From Flavobacteriaceae bacterium (GTDB taxonomy: Bacteria; Bacteroidota; Bacteroidia; Flavobacteriales; Flavobacteriaceae): DNA of 64,000 nucleotides. The DNA lies in NCBI GenBank assembly GCA_013043685.1, contig JABDNT010000049.1, positions 1 to 64,000 of the forward strand, in the 5' to 3' direction. Position numbers and translations under genes: made by a program. The notes beneath the pieces are model-generated. The model was not told the origin of the DNA. It saw nothing but the letters and a program-made list of their open reading frames with translations, and ran no database searches. This document shows positions 36,308-46,570 of the stretch, in pieces. The number at the start of each line of letters is the position of its first letter. Within the stretch, counting starts at the first letter, position 1.

Positions 36308-37915
36308 TTAAACGAACATAGTAACCGGATTCTCGATATATTGTCTTAGGGTTTCGAGGAATTTTGCTCCTGTCACACCGTCAACAGTTCTGTGGTCACA
36401 AGCCAGGGTTACCGTCATTGTATTTCCTATGGCAATTGCCCCGTTTTTCACAACAGGCTTTTGTACTATAGCTCCAACGGAGAGAATTGCCGAATTCGGT
36501 TGATTGATAATTGATGTGAATTCTTTTATCCCGAACATACCTAAATTGCTTACTGTAAAAGTACTTCCCTGCATCTCGTCGGGAGTGAGTTTTTTATCAC
36601 GGGCCTTCCCAGCTAATTCTTTTACAGCTGCACCAATTTGCGAAAAAGTCATGTTATCTGCAAACTTCAATACGGGTACGACAAGGCCATCGTCCACTGC
36701 CACAGCTACGCCCAGATGAATATGTTTGGCAATACGAGTTACTTTATCCGCCCATTGCGAATTCACCTGCGGATGTTTTCGCAAGGCCATTGCACTTGCT
36801 TTTAATATCATATCGTTAAACGATATTTTTACGTTAGGATCACTATTGATAGCATTCCTTGATGATATGGCATTATCCATATCCAGTTCAACAGTAAGAT
36901 AATAGTGAGGTGCGGTAAATTTCGATTCCCCGAGACGTTTTGCAATGGTTTTACGCATTTGCGAATTGGCGAATTCTTCGAAACTTTCTTCTCCAACCGG
37001 TACATAAGCCGAAGCGGCTGCGGATCCCGGCTGATAATTCTCTATGTCCCTTTTTATAATCCGGCCATTTTCACCCGATCCCTGAATGCTCGCAAGGGCA
37101 ATACCCTTCTCCTCCGCTAATTTCCTGGCGAGGGGTGAAGCAAAAATTCTACCGTTGGTTGCACTCACCTGGGCTGGTATCACAGATGTTCTAGTACTTG
37201 TTGCTGCTGAAGCTTCAACTTTTTGGGTAGATTCGGGTTCTGTAGTATTAACCGGAGCCTCTTCAGGTTCAGGCGATCTGGCGGAGATATCTATATTCGA
37301 AACATCCGTTCCGGCCGGCCCGATTATAGCGAGTAAGGCATCCACATTAGCAGTTTGACCTTCTTGAATACCAATTCTTAAAAGTGTCCCCGAATAGAAG
37401 GACTCGAATTCCATGGTGGCTTTGTCCGTTTCAATTTCGGCTAAAATATCACCTTCTTCAACGGTATCCCCTTCTTTCTTCAGCCAGCTCGCCACTGTTC
37501 CCTCTTCCATAGTATCGCTTAAACGAGGCATAGTTATGATCTCTACACCTTCGGGAAGCTCCTCCGCTTCGGTGGTCACTGTGGCTGCAGTATTTTCTTC
37601 TGCAGAATCACTTGCCTCAGTTTCAGGCGCATCCTGGGAAGGAGCGTCACCTTTCAGCAGTTCTGAAATGTCCTCTCCCTTTTCACCAATAATCGCCAAT
37701 AATTTATCAACCTCGGCAGTTTCACCTTCGGCAATACCTATATGGAGTAATGTCCCTTCGTAAAAAGACTCAAACTCCATGGTAGCTTTGTCGGTTTCAA
37801 TTTCTGCAAGAATATCACCTTCCTCAATTTTATCACCAACTTTTTTCAGCCAGCTTGCCACTGTTCCTTCCTCCATAGTGTCGCTAAGGCGCGGCATAGT
37901 TATAATTTCTGCCAT
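36308..37915 (-). CDS. pdhC: Pyruvate dehydrogenase E2, dihydrolipoamide acetyltransferase
   Basis: A 535-residue E2 with two lipoyl domains (each with EIETDKATMEFES; the lipoyl Lys near residues 43 and 168), linked by Ala/Pro/Glu-rich hinges, a peripheral subunit-binding domain (ASPLARKLAEEKGI near residue 255) and the catalytic core, ending in the DHRTVDG motif that holds the active His. It transfers acetyl from lipoate to CoA. It follows pdhA by 3 bases. E1-beta and E3 are not in the window. Confidence 0.95.
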   Translation of the reverse strand: MAEIITMPRLSDTMEEGTVASWLKKVGDKIEEGDILAEIETDKATMEFESFYEGTLLHIGIAEGETAEVDKLLAIIGEKGEDISELLKGDAPSQDAPETEASDSAEENTAATVTTEAEELPEGVEIITMPRLSDTMEEGTVASWLKKEGDTVEEGDILAEIETDKATMEFESFYSGTLLRIGIQEGQTANVDALLAIIGPAGTDVSNIDISARSPEPEEAPVNTTEPESTQKVEASAATSTRTSVIPAQVSATNGRIFASPLARKLAEEKGIALASIQGSGENGRIIKRDIENYQPGSAAASAYVPVGEESFEEFANSQMRKTIAKRLGESKFTAPHYYLTVELDMDNAISSRNAINSDPNVKISFNDMILKASAMALRKHPQVNSQWADKVTRIAKHIHLGVAVAVDDGLVVPVLKFADNMTFSQIGAAVKELAGKARDKKLTPDEMQGSTFTVSNLGMFGIKEFTSIINQPNSAILSVGAIVQKPVVKNGAIAIGNTMTVTLACDHRTVDGVTGAKFLETLRQYIENPVTMFV

Positions 37916-37918
37916 AGT

Positions 37919-38917
37919 TTATAATTTATGAGGTAAAAAAGGATAGTCTTCCTGTTCGTATACCGTATCGTACATTACGTTCTTTTCAGGATAAGGGGAG
38001 TCTTCAGCAAACTTCTCGCATTCACTAACATGTTCTCTAACACGTTTTTCGATCGCACCAATTTCTTTTTCCGTAGCCCATTTCTTCTCATAGATATGAT
38101 TTAAGACATAATCTATAGGGTCTTCTTCCTGTTTTGCAGCTACTTCTTCCTTAGACCTGTAATGTTGTGCATCACTCATGGAATGACCGCGATAGCGATA
38201 CGTTCGAATTTCGAGAAAAGATGGTCCGTCCCCTTTCCTGGCTCGCTGTATTGCCTCATCCATTTCTTTAGCCACAACTTCCGGCTTCATACCGTCTACG
38301 GGCTTACAAGGCATTTCATAACCCAATCCAAGTTTCCAGATTTCCGAATGACTTGCGGTTCTTTCCACCGAAGTTCCCATGGCGTATCCATTGTTTTCGA
38401 CACAGAATACCACAGGTAATTTCCAAAGTGTTGCAAGATTAAAAGTTTCGTGTAAAGATCCCTGGCGAGTTGCTCCATCGCCCATATATGTCAACGTAAC
38501 TGCGTCCCTGTCATGGTATTTATCGGCAAAAGCCAGTCCTGCACCCAGGGGAATCTGCCCACCTACGATGCCGTGACCTCCATAGAAGCGATGCTCTTTA
38601 GAGAAAATATGCATGGATCCGCCTAAACCCTGCGATGTCCCTGTCCCCTTACCGTAAAGTTCGGCCATAACTTTTTTGGGATCGACACCCATCCCTATGG
38701 GCTGTACATGATTCCTGTAAGCGGTTATCATTCTGTCCTTGCCTAAGTCCATTGCATGCAATGCCCCTGCCAAAACAGCTTCCTGGCCGTTATACAAATG
38801 AAGGAATCCACGAACTTTCTGTTTGATATATACCTGGGCAAGTTTATCTTCAAACTTCCGCCAGAAGAGCATATCCTCATACCACTGAAGATACGTTTGT
38901 TTCGTAATTTTTTTCAT
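37919..38917 (-). CDS. pdhA: Pyruvate dehydrogenase E1 alpha
   Basis: A 332-residue thiamine-diphosphate-dependent E1 alpha subunit. It has GHGIVGGQIPLGAGLAFA, then the TPP motif GDGATRQGSLHETFNLA and ENNGYAMGTSVER. It needs an E1-beta partner encoded elsewhere. It begins the pdhA-pdhC pair. Confidence 0.95.
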   Translation of the reverse strand: MKKITKQTYLQWYEDMLFWRKFEDKLAQVYIKQKVRGFLHLYNGQEAVLAGALHAMDLGKDRMITAYRNHVQPIGMGVDPKKVMAELYGKGTGTSQGLGGSMHIFSKEHRFYGGHGIVGGQIPLGAGLAFADKYHDRDAVTLTYMGDGATRQGSLHETFNLATLWKLPVVFCVENNGYAMGTSVERTASHSEIWKLGLGYEMPCKPVDGMKPEVVAKEMDEAIQRARKGDGPSFLEIRTYRYRGHSMSDAQHYRSKEEVAAKQEEDPIDYVLNHIYEKKWATEKEIGAIEKRVREHVSECEKFAEDSPYPEKNVMYDTVYEQEDYPFLPHKL

Positions 38918-39056
38918 TTACTGAAGTATGATTATACCGAATCTTTTAGACGGTATAAATTTTCGCGAATAACAAAAATACTATATTCTGAAGTACTACG
39001 AAAAACCTTGTGATTAAAAAAGATGCGAAAACGATTTAGATTCTAAAAAATCGTCC

Positions 39057-39542
39057 TTATTCCAGAAAAGAGCTATCGAAAACAAGAGGTAGCAGATCCT
39101 TAACCGCGTCTGCCTTCACCACTTTACCTGTCTCACCCATGAAATAAATTGCAATCGGACTCTCCTGCTCCACTTCATACTCCGCGAGTGACTGCCTGCA
39201 TGCACCACAAGGTGGCGTGGGAGTATCAATTTCTTTATGAGAGGACTTTACCGTAAGTGCCAGATGAAGGATGGTCTCTCCCGGATAATTCGAACCTGCA
39301 TGAAAAACGGCCACACGTTCTGCACATAGCCCGGAAGGAAATGCCGCATTTTCCTGGTTATTACCTGTGATTATAACGCCGGAAGCCAGCTGCAGAGCTG
39401 CACCAACCTTAAAATGCGAATAAGGCGCATAAGCATTATCTCTTGCCTGTTGCGCCTTATTTATTAAATTTTGGATTGTATCCGGTAATTCTGAAATCGA
39501 ATCGTATACCTCCAGATATGTTTCCAGTTTATGTTTTTTCAA
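39057..39542 (-). CDS. cdd: Cytidine deaminase
   Basis: A 161-residue zinc deaminase that turns cytidine and deoxycytidine into uridine forms. Zinc motifs are CAE (in FPSGLCAERVAVFH) and PCGACRQ. YAPYSHFKVGAAL is the family start. It sits 4 bases after porV on the same strand, so it may be cotranscribed with T9SS genes, as is common in the family from memory. Confidence 0.93.
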   Translation of the reverse strand: MKKHKLETYLEVYDSISELPDTIQNLINKAQQARDNAYAPYSHFKVGAALQLASGVIITGNNQENAAFPSGLCAERVAVFHAGSNYPGETILHLALTVKSSHKEIDTPTPPCGACRQSLAEYEVEQESPIAIYFMGETGKVVKADAVKDLLPLVFDSSFLE

Positions 39543-39546
39543 ACTT

Positions 39547-40707
39547 CTAGTATTCGTCGTACTCGTCTCCGAAGTTAAAGGTAAGTCCGAATCGAAGTGT
39601 TCCTTCTAGAGGACTTCTAACCTTGGAAGTTGAGAACAAATATGAAATATCAATATTGATCGCTGTATACCTGAAACCAGCTCCCAGAGAAAGGAACTTT
39701 CTGGATCCTTTCAGATCACTTTCGTTAAAGTATCCTGTACGGAACGCAAATACATCCTGGTACCAGTATTCAGCACCCAATGCCCAGGTAAATTCCTTCA
39801 ATTCTTCGCTAAATCCATCGGGAGCATCTCCAAAGGACTTGAAGATCCCGGAGAAGAAACTGATGGATTCATATTCTTCATCATCTTCTGCATCGATATC
39901 ACCATCACCGTCGAAATCTTGTGGAGTTGGCACTAATAATTTATTCACTTCAGCATTAATACCTATTTTATTATATGCATCAAGTATAAAGTCGAATCCA
40001 CCACCCAACGCCAGATTTGTAGGGAGGTTGTTTTCCTGTCCAACTTCGTCATACTTGATCTTGGGACCAATATTCGAAATATTAAATCCAGCTCTCCAAC
40101 GTCCGTCAAAACTATCGTACGCAATCTCTTCAGACTGGTAGAAACCTGCAATATCCACTGCAAAGGAGCTGGCAGCTGATGCGTCTTCAGTTGAAGCTTG
40201 AATTCTTAAGTCGGAACGAAGATATCTACCCGCAACCGCCATGGAAAAGCGCTCACTTAAACGAAGCGCATACGACACATCGAAGGTAAATTCATTCGGA
40301 CTCTGGATTAGAGGGTCCTGTTCTATAGTTTGACGTAGTTCAATATCTCCCAGGCTGAAATACCTTAAACTGGCAGCAATCGAGCTTCGCTCGTTTATAC
40401 GGTTATAATATGTAAGGTTTCCAAGGAATATATCATTCACTAATTGACTTAGATATGGTGTATATGTGATACCTACTCCCTGTTTCGAAATCGCGAAAGC
40501 ATATTTTGCCGGATTCCACTGTTGTGAGAATGCATCTGCAGAAGTTGCTACACCAATATCTCCCATACCAGCGGCACGTGCATCAGCAGCAATTAATATG
40601 AAAGGAACGGCAGTTGTAATTACACGCTGATTCGCTGTGGAATTGTCCTGAGCAACCGCCTTGAAGGTAAATAGACAAATGAATATTGGAATAAAAAATT
40701 TCTTCAT
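39547..40707 (-). CDS. porV: Type IX secretion outer-membrane shuttle protein PorV
   Basis: A 386-residue FadL-like outer-membrane barrel. The signal peptide ends in AVAQ near residue 20. The conserved region FILIAADARAAGMGDIGVATS and the QQWNPAKYAF segment are PorV hallmarks. PorV takes substrates from the SprA translocon and presents them to PorU. A charged Asp/Glu-rich loop (FDGDGDIDAEDDEEYE near residue 270) could bind calcium. It follows porU by 34 bases. Confidence 0.94.
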   Translation of the reverse strand: MKKFFIPIFICLFTFKAVAQDNSTANQRVITTAVPFILIAADARAAGMGDIGVATSADAFSQQWNPAKYAFAISKQGVGITYTPYLSQLVNDIFLGNLTYYNRINERSSIAASLRYFSLGDIELRQTIEQDPLIQSPNEFTFDVSYALRLSERFSMAVAGRYLRSDLRIQASTEDASAASSFAVDIAGFYQSEEIAYDSFDGRWRAGFNISNIGPKIKYDEVGQENNLPTNLALGGGFDFILDAYNKIGINAEVNKLLVPTPQDFDGDGDIDAEDDEEYESISFFSGIFKSFGDAPDGFSEELKEFTWALGAEYWYQDVFAFRTGYFNESDLKGSRKFLSLGAGFRYTAINIDISYLFSTSKVRSPLEGTLRFGLTFNFGDEYDEY

Positions 40708-40741
40708 GAGGTTCTAATTTTCGACAAATATAGTTTAAATT

Positions 40742-43700
40742 TTAAAGGATAACCAGTTTTTCAAATTTTTCAATTTGCTGGTTAGTTAACGTAGATTTTA
40801 CCGTAAGCTTGTATACATAGACACCTTTTCCGATTCTATCTCCGAAGTCGTCTAAGCCATTCCAAACAATATCCCTGGAAAGAAATCCGTCCGTGTTCAC
40901 AATCTGATTTTTGGTCCAAACCACTTTCCCGGTAACGGTGAAAACCTGAACCTGTACCTCCAGTGGCTCGAAAGGCCTGTTATGATTGAACCAGAATTCG
41001 GTATAATTAACAAAGGGATTAGGATAATTAAGGACACGTGTAACTTCCAGTTCATCATTCCCTGCTACCACAAACTGAATGTCCATGGTGGATGAATTAT
41101 TGTATACATCCCAGGCTTTTAAAGTTAAGGTATGAAGACCTTTCTCCAAATCCCTAAGCTTATACGTTGCTTTTCCCCTAGTAAAATCGTCTATTTCAGC
41201 CTGATAATATTCATTCAACACAAAAGGATTAGATTCATCGCCATCGATTATAGCGGTAATGTCGTGACCAATCCCGCTTGCCGTATTAATTCCGTTTTCA
41301 TCCTCAAGCTTTGCAATAAGAATTGGTTCGTTGTTGGTTATTCCTCCTGATACAAAACTTTCGTCATTCATGAACAGGCTAATCAATGGCCCCTGGTTAT
41401 CCTCGGGAGCATTCTCATTAAGTCCCCCAACCCGTAACCTTAGATCATAACCTGTCTGGTCTTCGAGCTCCAGGTTTCGTTGCGAATACAAACTAACTCT
41501 ACCAGTTTCCACAGGGATTTGAATATCCCGAGGTACTACGAACTCAAATTCAAATGTACCATTGGTTACCGTGGCCTGACCGTTAAACAGGATTTCTCCC
41601 AGGGTGATGAAGTCCAGGATGATCAAATCACCATTTTGGTCGCGTGCCCCATCATTGCCGAGTGTTTGACGCTGCACATTCTTGTCGTAAACCTTTCCTT
41701 CCAGTCTTCCGTTGTAGTTTGATAATAGATTTCCCTGTTCATCCACAACCTCTCCCCCTAATCTAACCCTGCTAAGAGCCTGAAGTGTATCCGTAGATTG
41801 CTCAATAGGTACACCATTCAGTGTAGTTAACCGAACCTTTTGTTTAGGAAATGCAAGATGCATAGCCGGATCACCTACATAGAAAACTACGTACTTATCA
41901 TTGTTGGTAATAATATTTCGTGCGCGTCGAAGGGCTTCTGCCGGAGGATTTATAATGTTGGTTCCAAAGCCGAATAGTTCCGGAGCCAATTCCTGGTTAT
42001 ATTCAACTCCTGTTCCAACAGATATGGACCTCGTAGTAGTAATTAGTGAAATAGCCCCTCCCTGTCTGTTCCAGTAGGTTAATTCCCCGGCCGTGATCCG
42101 TAGGGGGTTATCGAATTTAGTGAACTCACAGGTCACCGTAATCACACAGGGATATTTCCCTTTATTCTGAAGTTCGATCGCCTGATCTTTAGTAAACACA
42201 AATTCTTTTGCCAGGCCATCTTCCCCGCCGTGACCGAAATAATTTAAAACCAATGCACCTACTTCTATGGCATTGCTCATGGCTTCATTGACTTCAGGAT
42301 AGCGGTTTCCCCCTGCAGAGGTTTGTTGCTCGAAAGCATCCATATGAATCTTCTTCACATTAATGAAAGGTTTCTCGGATGATATTTCATCACCCAATGC
42401 ATCCAGATCGAATTGTAATCGGGAATCTCCCCTGTCATCTGCATCGTCTGAAACCAATACAAAGTTATTCCTCCAGTTCCCATAGGATTCCGTACCGCTG
42501 TATTCAATTATTTTATCGATTAGAGAATTGGCCAGATTCACATTATCGGCAAGAATTCTACCCGTGGCAATATCAGACATATCGGATGTCATCATGGAAC
42601 CATCCTGACCATCCATCATAACAAAATATTCATCAGACATGAACGACCTATAGGTACTAACCTCAAAATCGCGGTCATACCTGTGATATACCGGTACAAT
42701 ATTATTATTGCCGGATAGCCTGTTTTTGTAATCTACCGAGGCATCTCCGAAAAGGCAGAGGTATTTAACCTGCTTTTCCTGGGAGGAGGCATTGTCATAC
42801 ACATATTTTACCAAATTCCGGATTGCAGTGATATCTTGTTTCCCTGAACTGAATTCTTCATAGATTTTATCGGTAGTAACTACTTTTACGTTAAGTCCAT
42901 TCAGGTCTTTGTGATGCCTTGCAAGTTTGAGTGCAGGTTGCAGAAGAAATGGTGCGGTAACTATTAGGTAATCTATATCCTTGAAATTTCCCGATTCATC
43001 ATTGAAAATGGTTCCCTTAATGTCCTGGTTCAGCACTAAAGACTGAGGACCTTCTACCGGCGCAAAGTAATTGTTAGGGTTTACTGCAACATATTCACGT
43101 GCTGAACCCATAAAAGCCTTAAAAGACAAAACAGAAGCACCTCCTTCGTTTATTTTACTTGTAATGTTACTCTTTTCAGTTACATCCCAAACCTGGGTGA
43201 ACTGTCCGGCATTACTTATTTGATATTCACCTATACCACTTTGAAGCTCTGCCTCATTATATCGGAAGGGAAGTTGTCCATCTGTGCCGGTCAATTGGCG
43301 TATCGCACCAACTCTGATGTAATCCAGGTAAGCAATACTGGCTGGATTACCGGAATTATTATAAACGAGATCCACTGTAACGGTCTCACTACCCGCAGGT
43401 ATATTACCTTCAAAATCCCTGAGATCGAGAAGTTTAGGGTCATTTATAGCTGAAAACATAAGGGGATCAACACTGGTTCCGTTCACCGAGATTGCCATAG
43501 AGGTTGAAATGTCACTAGCGGCGGCTGCCTTGATATCGAGTTCAATTTCAGTGCCGGGTGCAATATTCGGAAATGAAAATTCATAACTCTGTTCGTTTTC
43601 TATGTCGAAACGGTTTCCAAACCATTTTCTCCCCACAAGGGCCGGGGATAATTCATCCACCTCATGAAACTGATAATCATTAAAGGTGCTAATATTCAAA

Positions 43701-44590
43701 TTGGGAGTTCCAGTAGGCTCCACCATAGTCTGAACTCTCAACCCGGGTGATCCGCCGGCAGTAACATAATAATACGTATCGTCACTGTATGGATTGATAT
43801 TGGTTGGGTTTTCCTCATTAAATCCGGCAGTTTTACCATAGAATAGTATAAAATCGGAGGCATCGAATGAACCATCTTCTTCCCCTACAACCTGGATTGC
43901 ATTCTGTGGCAGGTCGTATTCGGTATTATTGTCGTTAATTTCGGGCAATGGATCTCCTCCATGACCATAAATTTTCAAGGTCCTGGGATCAATTCCGTCA
44001 GTATTCATCCCTAAATCACTAAGGAATGCCTTGTCGACCCGGTGAATTCCAGTATTCTCTATCTTAAATTTATACCAACTTCCACTAGCCAGTACAGAAT
44101 TGGTAATGGGAATGCGCTTGTTCCCAGCTCGTGCTGCCCCATAGCTGTATGAAAGGGTAAAAGACTGAATCTTCCTAAGTACCCCATTCTGGCTGATCAC
44201 AGGAGCCATGGTGAGCACCGAAAACAGCTTATTTCTTGAATAGGTGCTCTTTAAAGTGTACGATAAATTATTAGGTACCAGTGCCTTATTGATTTTGGCC
44301 AGTTCACTATTACTTAATGTGCCATAAACAATACCAGTAATGCGCACTGAATTCGGGTTTACCTCTCTTGTGTCGGGCCAAATTTGACTATATATTACCC
44401 TATCCTCACCCAATTGCAGGCTGGAAACATCTTTTCGCGCCTTTTTGGAGGTAGATACTTCAGATTTTTTAGGTAGAAATGGTTGCTTGGTTTGTTTATC
44501 TTCCCAATCGACAACGATTGTTTTCGACTGACTAAAAAGCATAACAGGAAGGCTAAATAGAACAAAAAGGAGTACTACTTTTCTCATCAT
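40742..44590 (-). CDS. porU: Type IX secretion C-terminal signal peptidase/sortase PorU
   Basis: A 1282-residue gingipain-family (C25) cysteine protease. The signal peptide covers about residues 1-20. The catalytic pair is the His in the NYFGHGGEDG segment (near 784) and the Cys in VTCEFTKFDNP (near 820). It cleaves the sorting domain from cargo and links A-LPS or another anchor. The C-terminus keeps its own type IX domain (YPNPF, then GKGVYVYKLTV), as known for PorU. Long before porV in the same transcript, and divergent from gldJ with a 208-base gap. Confidence 0.95.
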   Translation of the reverse strand: MMRKVVLLFVLFSLPVMLFSQSKTIVVDWEDKQTKQPFLPKKSEVSTSKKARKDVSSLQLGEDRVIYSQIWPDTREVNPNSVRITGIVYGTLSNSELAKINKALVPNNLSYTLKSTYSRNKLFSVLTMAPVISQNGVLRKIQSFTLSYSYGAARAGNKRIPITNSVLASGSWYKFKIENTGIHRVDKAFLSDLGMNTDGIDPRTLKIYGHGGDPLPEINDNNTEYDLPQNAIQVVGEEDGSFDASDFILFYGKTAGFNEENPTNINPYSDDTYYYVTAGGSPGLRVQTMVEPTGTPNLNISTFNDYQFHEVDELSPALVGRKWFGNRFDIENEQSYEFSFPNIAPGTEIELDIKAAAASDISTSMAISVNGTSVDPLMFSAINDPKLLDLRDFEGNIPAGSETVTVDLVYNNSGNPASIAYLDYIRVGAIRQLTGTDGQLPFRYNEAELQSGIGEYQISNAGQFTQVWDVTEKSNITSKINEGGASVLSFKAFMGSAREYVAVNPNNYFAPVEGPQSLVLNQDIKGTIFNDESGNFKDIDYLIVTAPFLLQPALKLARHHKDLNGLNVKVVTTDKIYEEFSSGKQDITAIRNLVKYVYDNASSQEKQVKYLCLFGDASVDYKNRLSGNNNIVPVYHRYDRDFEVSTYRSFMSDEYFVMMDGQDGSMMTSDMSDIATGRILADNVNLANSLIDKIIEYSGTESYGNWRNNFVLVSDDADDRGDSRLQFDLDALGDEISSEKPFINVKKIHMDAFEQQTSAGGNRYPEVNEAMSNAIEVGALVLNYFGHGGEDGLAKEFVFTKDQAIELQNKGKYPCVITVTCEFTKFDNPLRITAGELTYWNRQGGAISLITTTRSISVGTGVEYNQELAPELFGFGTNIINPPAEALRRARNIITNNDKYVVFYVGDPAMHLAFPKQKVRLTTLNGVPIEQSTDTLQALSRVRLGGEVVDEQGNLLSNYNGRLEGKVYDKNVQRQTLGNDGARDQNGDLIILDFITLGEILFNGQATVTNGTFEFEFVVPRDIQIPVETGRVSLYSQRNLELEDQTGYDLRLRVGGLNENAPEDNQGPLISLFMNDESFVSGGITNNEPILIAKLEDENGINTASGIGHDITAIIDGDESNPFVLNEYYQAEIDDFTRGKATYKLRDLEKGLHTLTLKAWDVYNNSSTMDIQFVVAGNDELEVTRVLNYPNPFVNYTEFWFNHNRPFEPLEVQVQVFTVTGKVVWTKNQIVNTDGFLSRDIVWNGLDDFGDRIGKGVYVYKLTVKSTLTNQQIEKFEKLVIL

Positions 44591-44798
44591 AACAATTAAC
44601 GTGCTAAATATACGGTTAGTATGAAGGATGATTCAAAGATTTTAACGAAAAATACTATGTAATAAAATCAAAACATAAACGTTACCATTGAGGTCGGTAA
44701 TGATAACCGGCCCTTACGCTTTATTAATATTTAAAATAATATTGCACTTTTATCGTTAATTACTATATTGCGAACCCAATTTTTTCATATTTGAAACT

Positions 44799-46475
44799 AT
44801 GAACTTGAGAAAAACCTTAGCGTTACAGCTATCTATTGCAGTAGTTGCAGTAGCACTATTTGCTAGTTGTAACAAGTCCCGAGACTACAAAAACAGCTCC
44901 AGAGCAACCGGTTGGAAAATGAACGCCAAAGAAGGCGGTTTACAGTACAACGCGAAGGCCAAAGAGCAAGAAACCGGCCCCGGTTTAGTTTTCATCGAAG
45001 GTGGAACCTATACTATGGGACGTGTTCAGGATGATCCAATGCACGATTGGAACAACACCCCAAACCAACAACACGTTCAATCCTTCTACATGGACGAAAC
45101 AGAGGTAACCAACCTTATGTACCATGAATATTTGGAATGGATTAAGGGTGTTTTCCCACCAAGTGACGATCAATACCGTAAAATTTATGAAGGAGCCTTG
45201 CCGGACACTTTGGTATGGCGAAACCGATTAGGGTATAACGAGGTGATGACCAACAATTACCTGCGTCATCCTGCCTATGCAGATTACCCTGTGGTTGGAG
45301 TAAGCTGGATCCAGGCTGTAGAATTCAGTAACTGGCGTACAGATCGTGTAAATGAGCTCATTCTTGAACAAGAAGGCTTTACCACACGGAATGCCCGTTA
45401 TGATGTAGAGGCTGGTCAGACTTTCAGTACCGATACGTACCTCAACGCACCTACCATGACCTATGGTGGAAGTGACTCGATTACACGAGGTGGAAAAAGA
45501 TCAGAGGCCTTATTAAAAAGAAATGAAGATAGTACCGGATTGTACGTACAACGTAAAGATGGATTACTACTTCCTGATTACCGACTACCTACTGAAGCCG
45601 AATGGGAATATGCGGCTCTGGGTCTGGTAGGATTAAGAAATTACAATGTATACCGTGGAAGAAAGAAATATCCATGGGATGGACAATATACCCGTTCAGG
45701 AAAAAGAAGAAGCCGTGGTGACCAATTAGCCAACTTCAAACAAGGTGACGGAGATTACGGTGGTATTGCCGGATGGAGTGATGACGGTGCTGATATTACT
45801 GCTGAAGTAAAGTCTTACGAACCGAACGATTTCGGACTTTATGATATGGCCGGTAATGTAGCAGAATGGGTTGCCGATGTTTACAGGCCTATAGTAGATG
45901 ACGAATTCAACGATTTCAACTACTACCGTGGAAACGTATATACCAAGAACTATATAGGAGACGATGGTAAAGTAAAAGTAGTTACTGCCGACTCCATTGT
46001 ATTCGACACCCTGTCGAACGGTAAGATCATTGCTCGTAACCTGCCAGGAGAAATCCTTCAGGTACCTGTTGATGAAGAGGAAACTTATCTCAGGACTCAG
46101 TTCTCGGAAAGTGATAATCGCGATTATCGTGATGGAGACCCAAGATCTACGCGATATTACCAGTCTTTCAGTGATGTTGAGGACGGTGAAACTAGCGATA
46201 CCAAGCGTATGTATAATTCACCTAAGCATGCCGTTTATGCAGATAGTTTAGGCCAATTAGAACGCCAATACGATAAAGCCTCTAACCGTACGACACTTAT
46301 TGATAATGAGGTACGAGTGTATAAAGGTGGATCATGGAGAGACCGTGATTACTGGTTAGATCCGGCACAAAGACGTTATTTCCCTCAGGATATGGCTACA
46401 GATTACATTGGTTTCCGATGTGCAATGTCTAGAGTTGGTTCTAAGAGTAAAAAAGGAAAACGTCCAAGACACTAG
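44799..46475 (+). CDS. gldJ: Gliding motility lipoprotein GldJ
   Basis: A 558-residue lipoprotein (lipobox ALFASC, Cys24). It is a formylglycine-generating-enzyme-like (FGE-sulfatase) protein: FIEGGTYTMGRVQ, MDETEVTNLMYHEYL, LPTEAEWEYAA, and the end with a GSWRDRDYWLDPAQRR segment. GldJ works with GldK in the gliding and type IX secretion machinery of Bacteroidota; the enzyme activity is thought to be lost. The divergent arrangement with porU is typical of Flavobacteriaceae. Terminator follows. Confidence 0.96.
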   Translation: MNLRKTLALQLSIAVVAVALFASCNKSRDYKNSSRATGWKMNAKEGGLQYNAKAKEQETGPGLVFIEGGTYTMGRVQDDPMHDWNNTPNQQHVQSFYMDETEVTNLMYHEYLEWIKGVFPPSDDQYRKIYEGALPDTLVWRNRLGYNEVMTNNYLRHPAYADYPVVGVSWIQAVEFSNWRTDRVNELILEQEGFTTRNARYDVEAGQTFSTDTYLNAPTMTYGGSDSITRGGKRSEALLKRNEDSTGLYVQRKDGLLLPDYRLPTEAEWEYAALGLVGLRNYNVYRGRKKYPWDGQYTRSGKRRSRGDQLANFKQGDGDYGGIAGWSDDGADITAEVKSYEPNDFGLYDMAGNVAEWVADVYRPIVDDEFNDFNYYRGNVYTKNYIGDDGKVKVVTADSIVFDTLSNGKIIARNLPGEILQVPVDEEETYLRTQFSESDNRDYRDGDPRSTRYYQSFSDVEDGETSDTKRMYNSPKHAVYADSLGQLERQYDKASNRTTLIDNEVRVYKGGSWRDRDYWLDPAQRRYFPQDMATDYIGFRCAMSRVGSKSKKGKRPRH

Positions 46476-46497
46476 TAATTATTAGTTTCAAATAAGG

Positions 46498-46540
46498 AAA
46501 ACCCTCCAATACAGTTTCGGCTTTTTAGGAGGGTTTTTTA
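46498..46540 (+). terminator. Terminator after gldJ
   Basis: A hairpin with arms AAAACCCTCC and GGAGGGTTTT around a 20-base loop, followed by more T. It separates gldJ from murF, which must have its own promoter; the TATCTTTA at 46541-46548 is a near match to the -7 box. Confidence 0.85.
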
Positions 46541-46570
46541 TATCTTTAATTTTCTGAAAATAAACTTCCT

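Noticed and set aside
39778-40000. A long open frame on the plus strand inside porV
   Set aside because: A shadow of the well-supported minus-strand gene.
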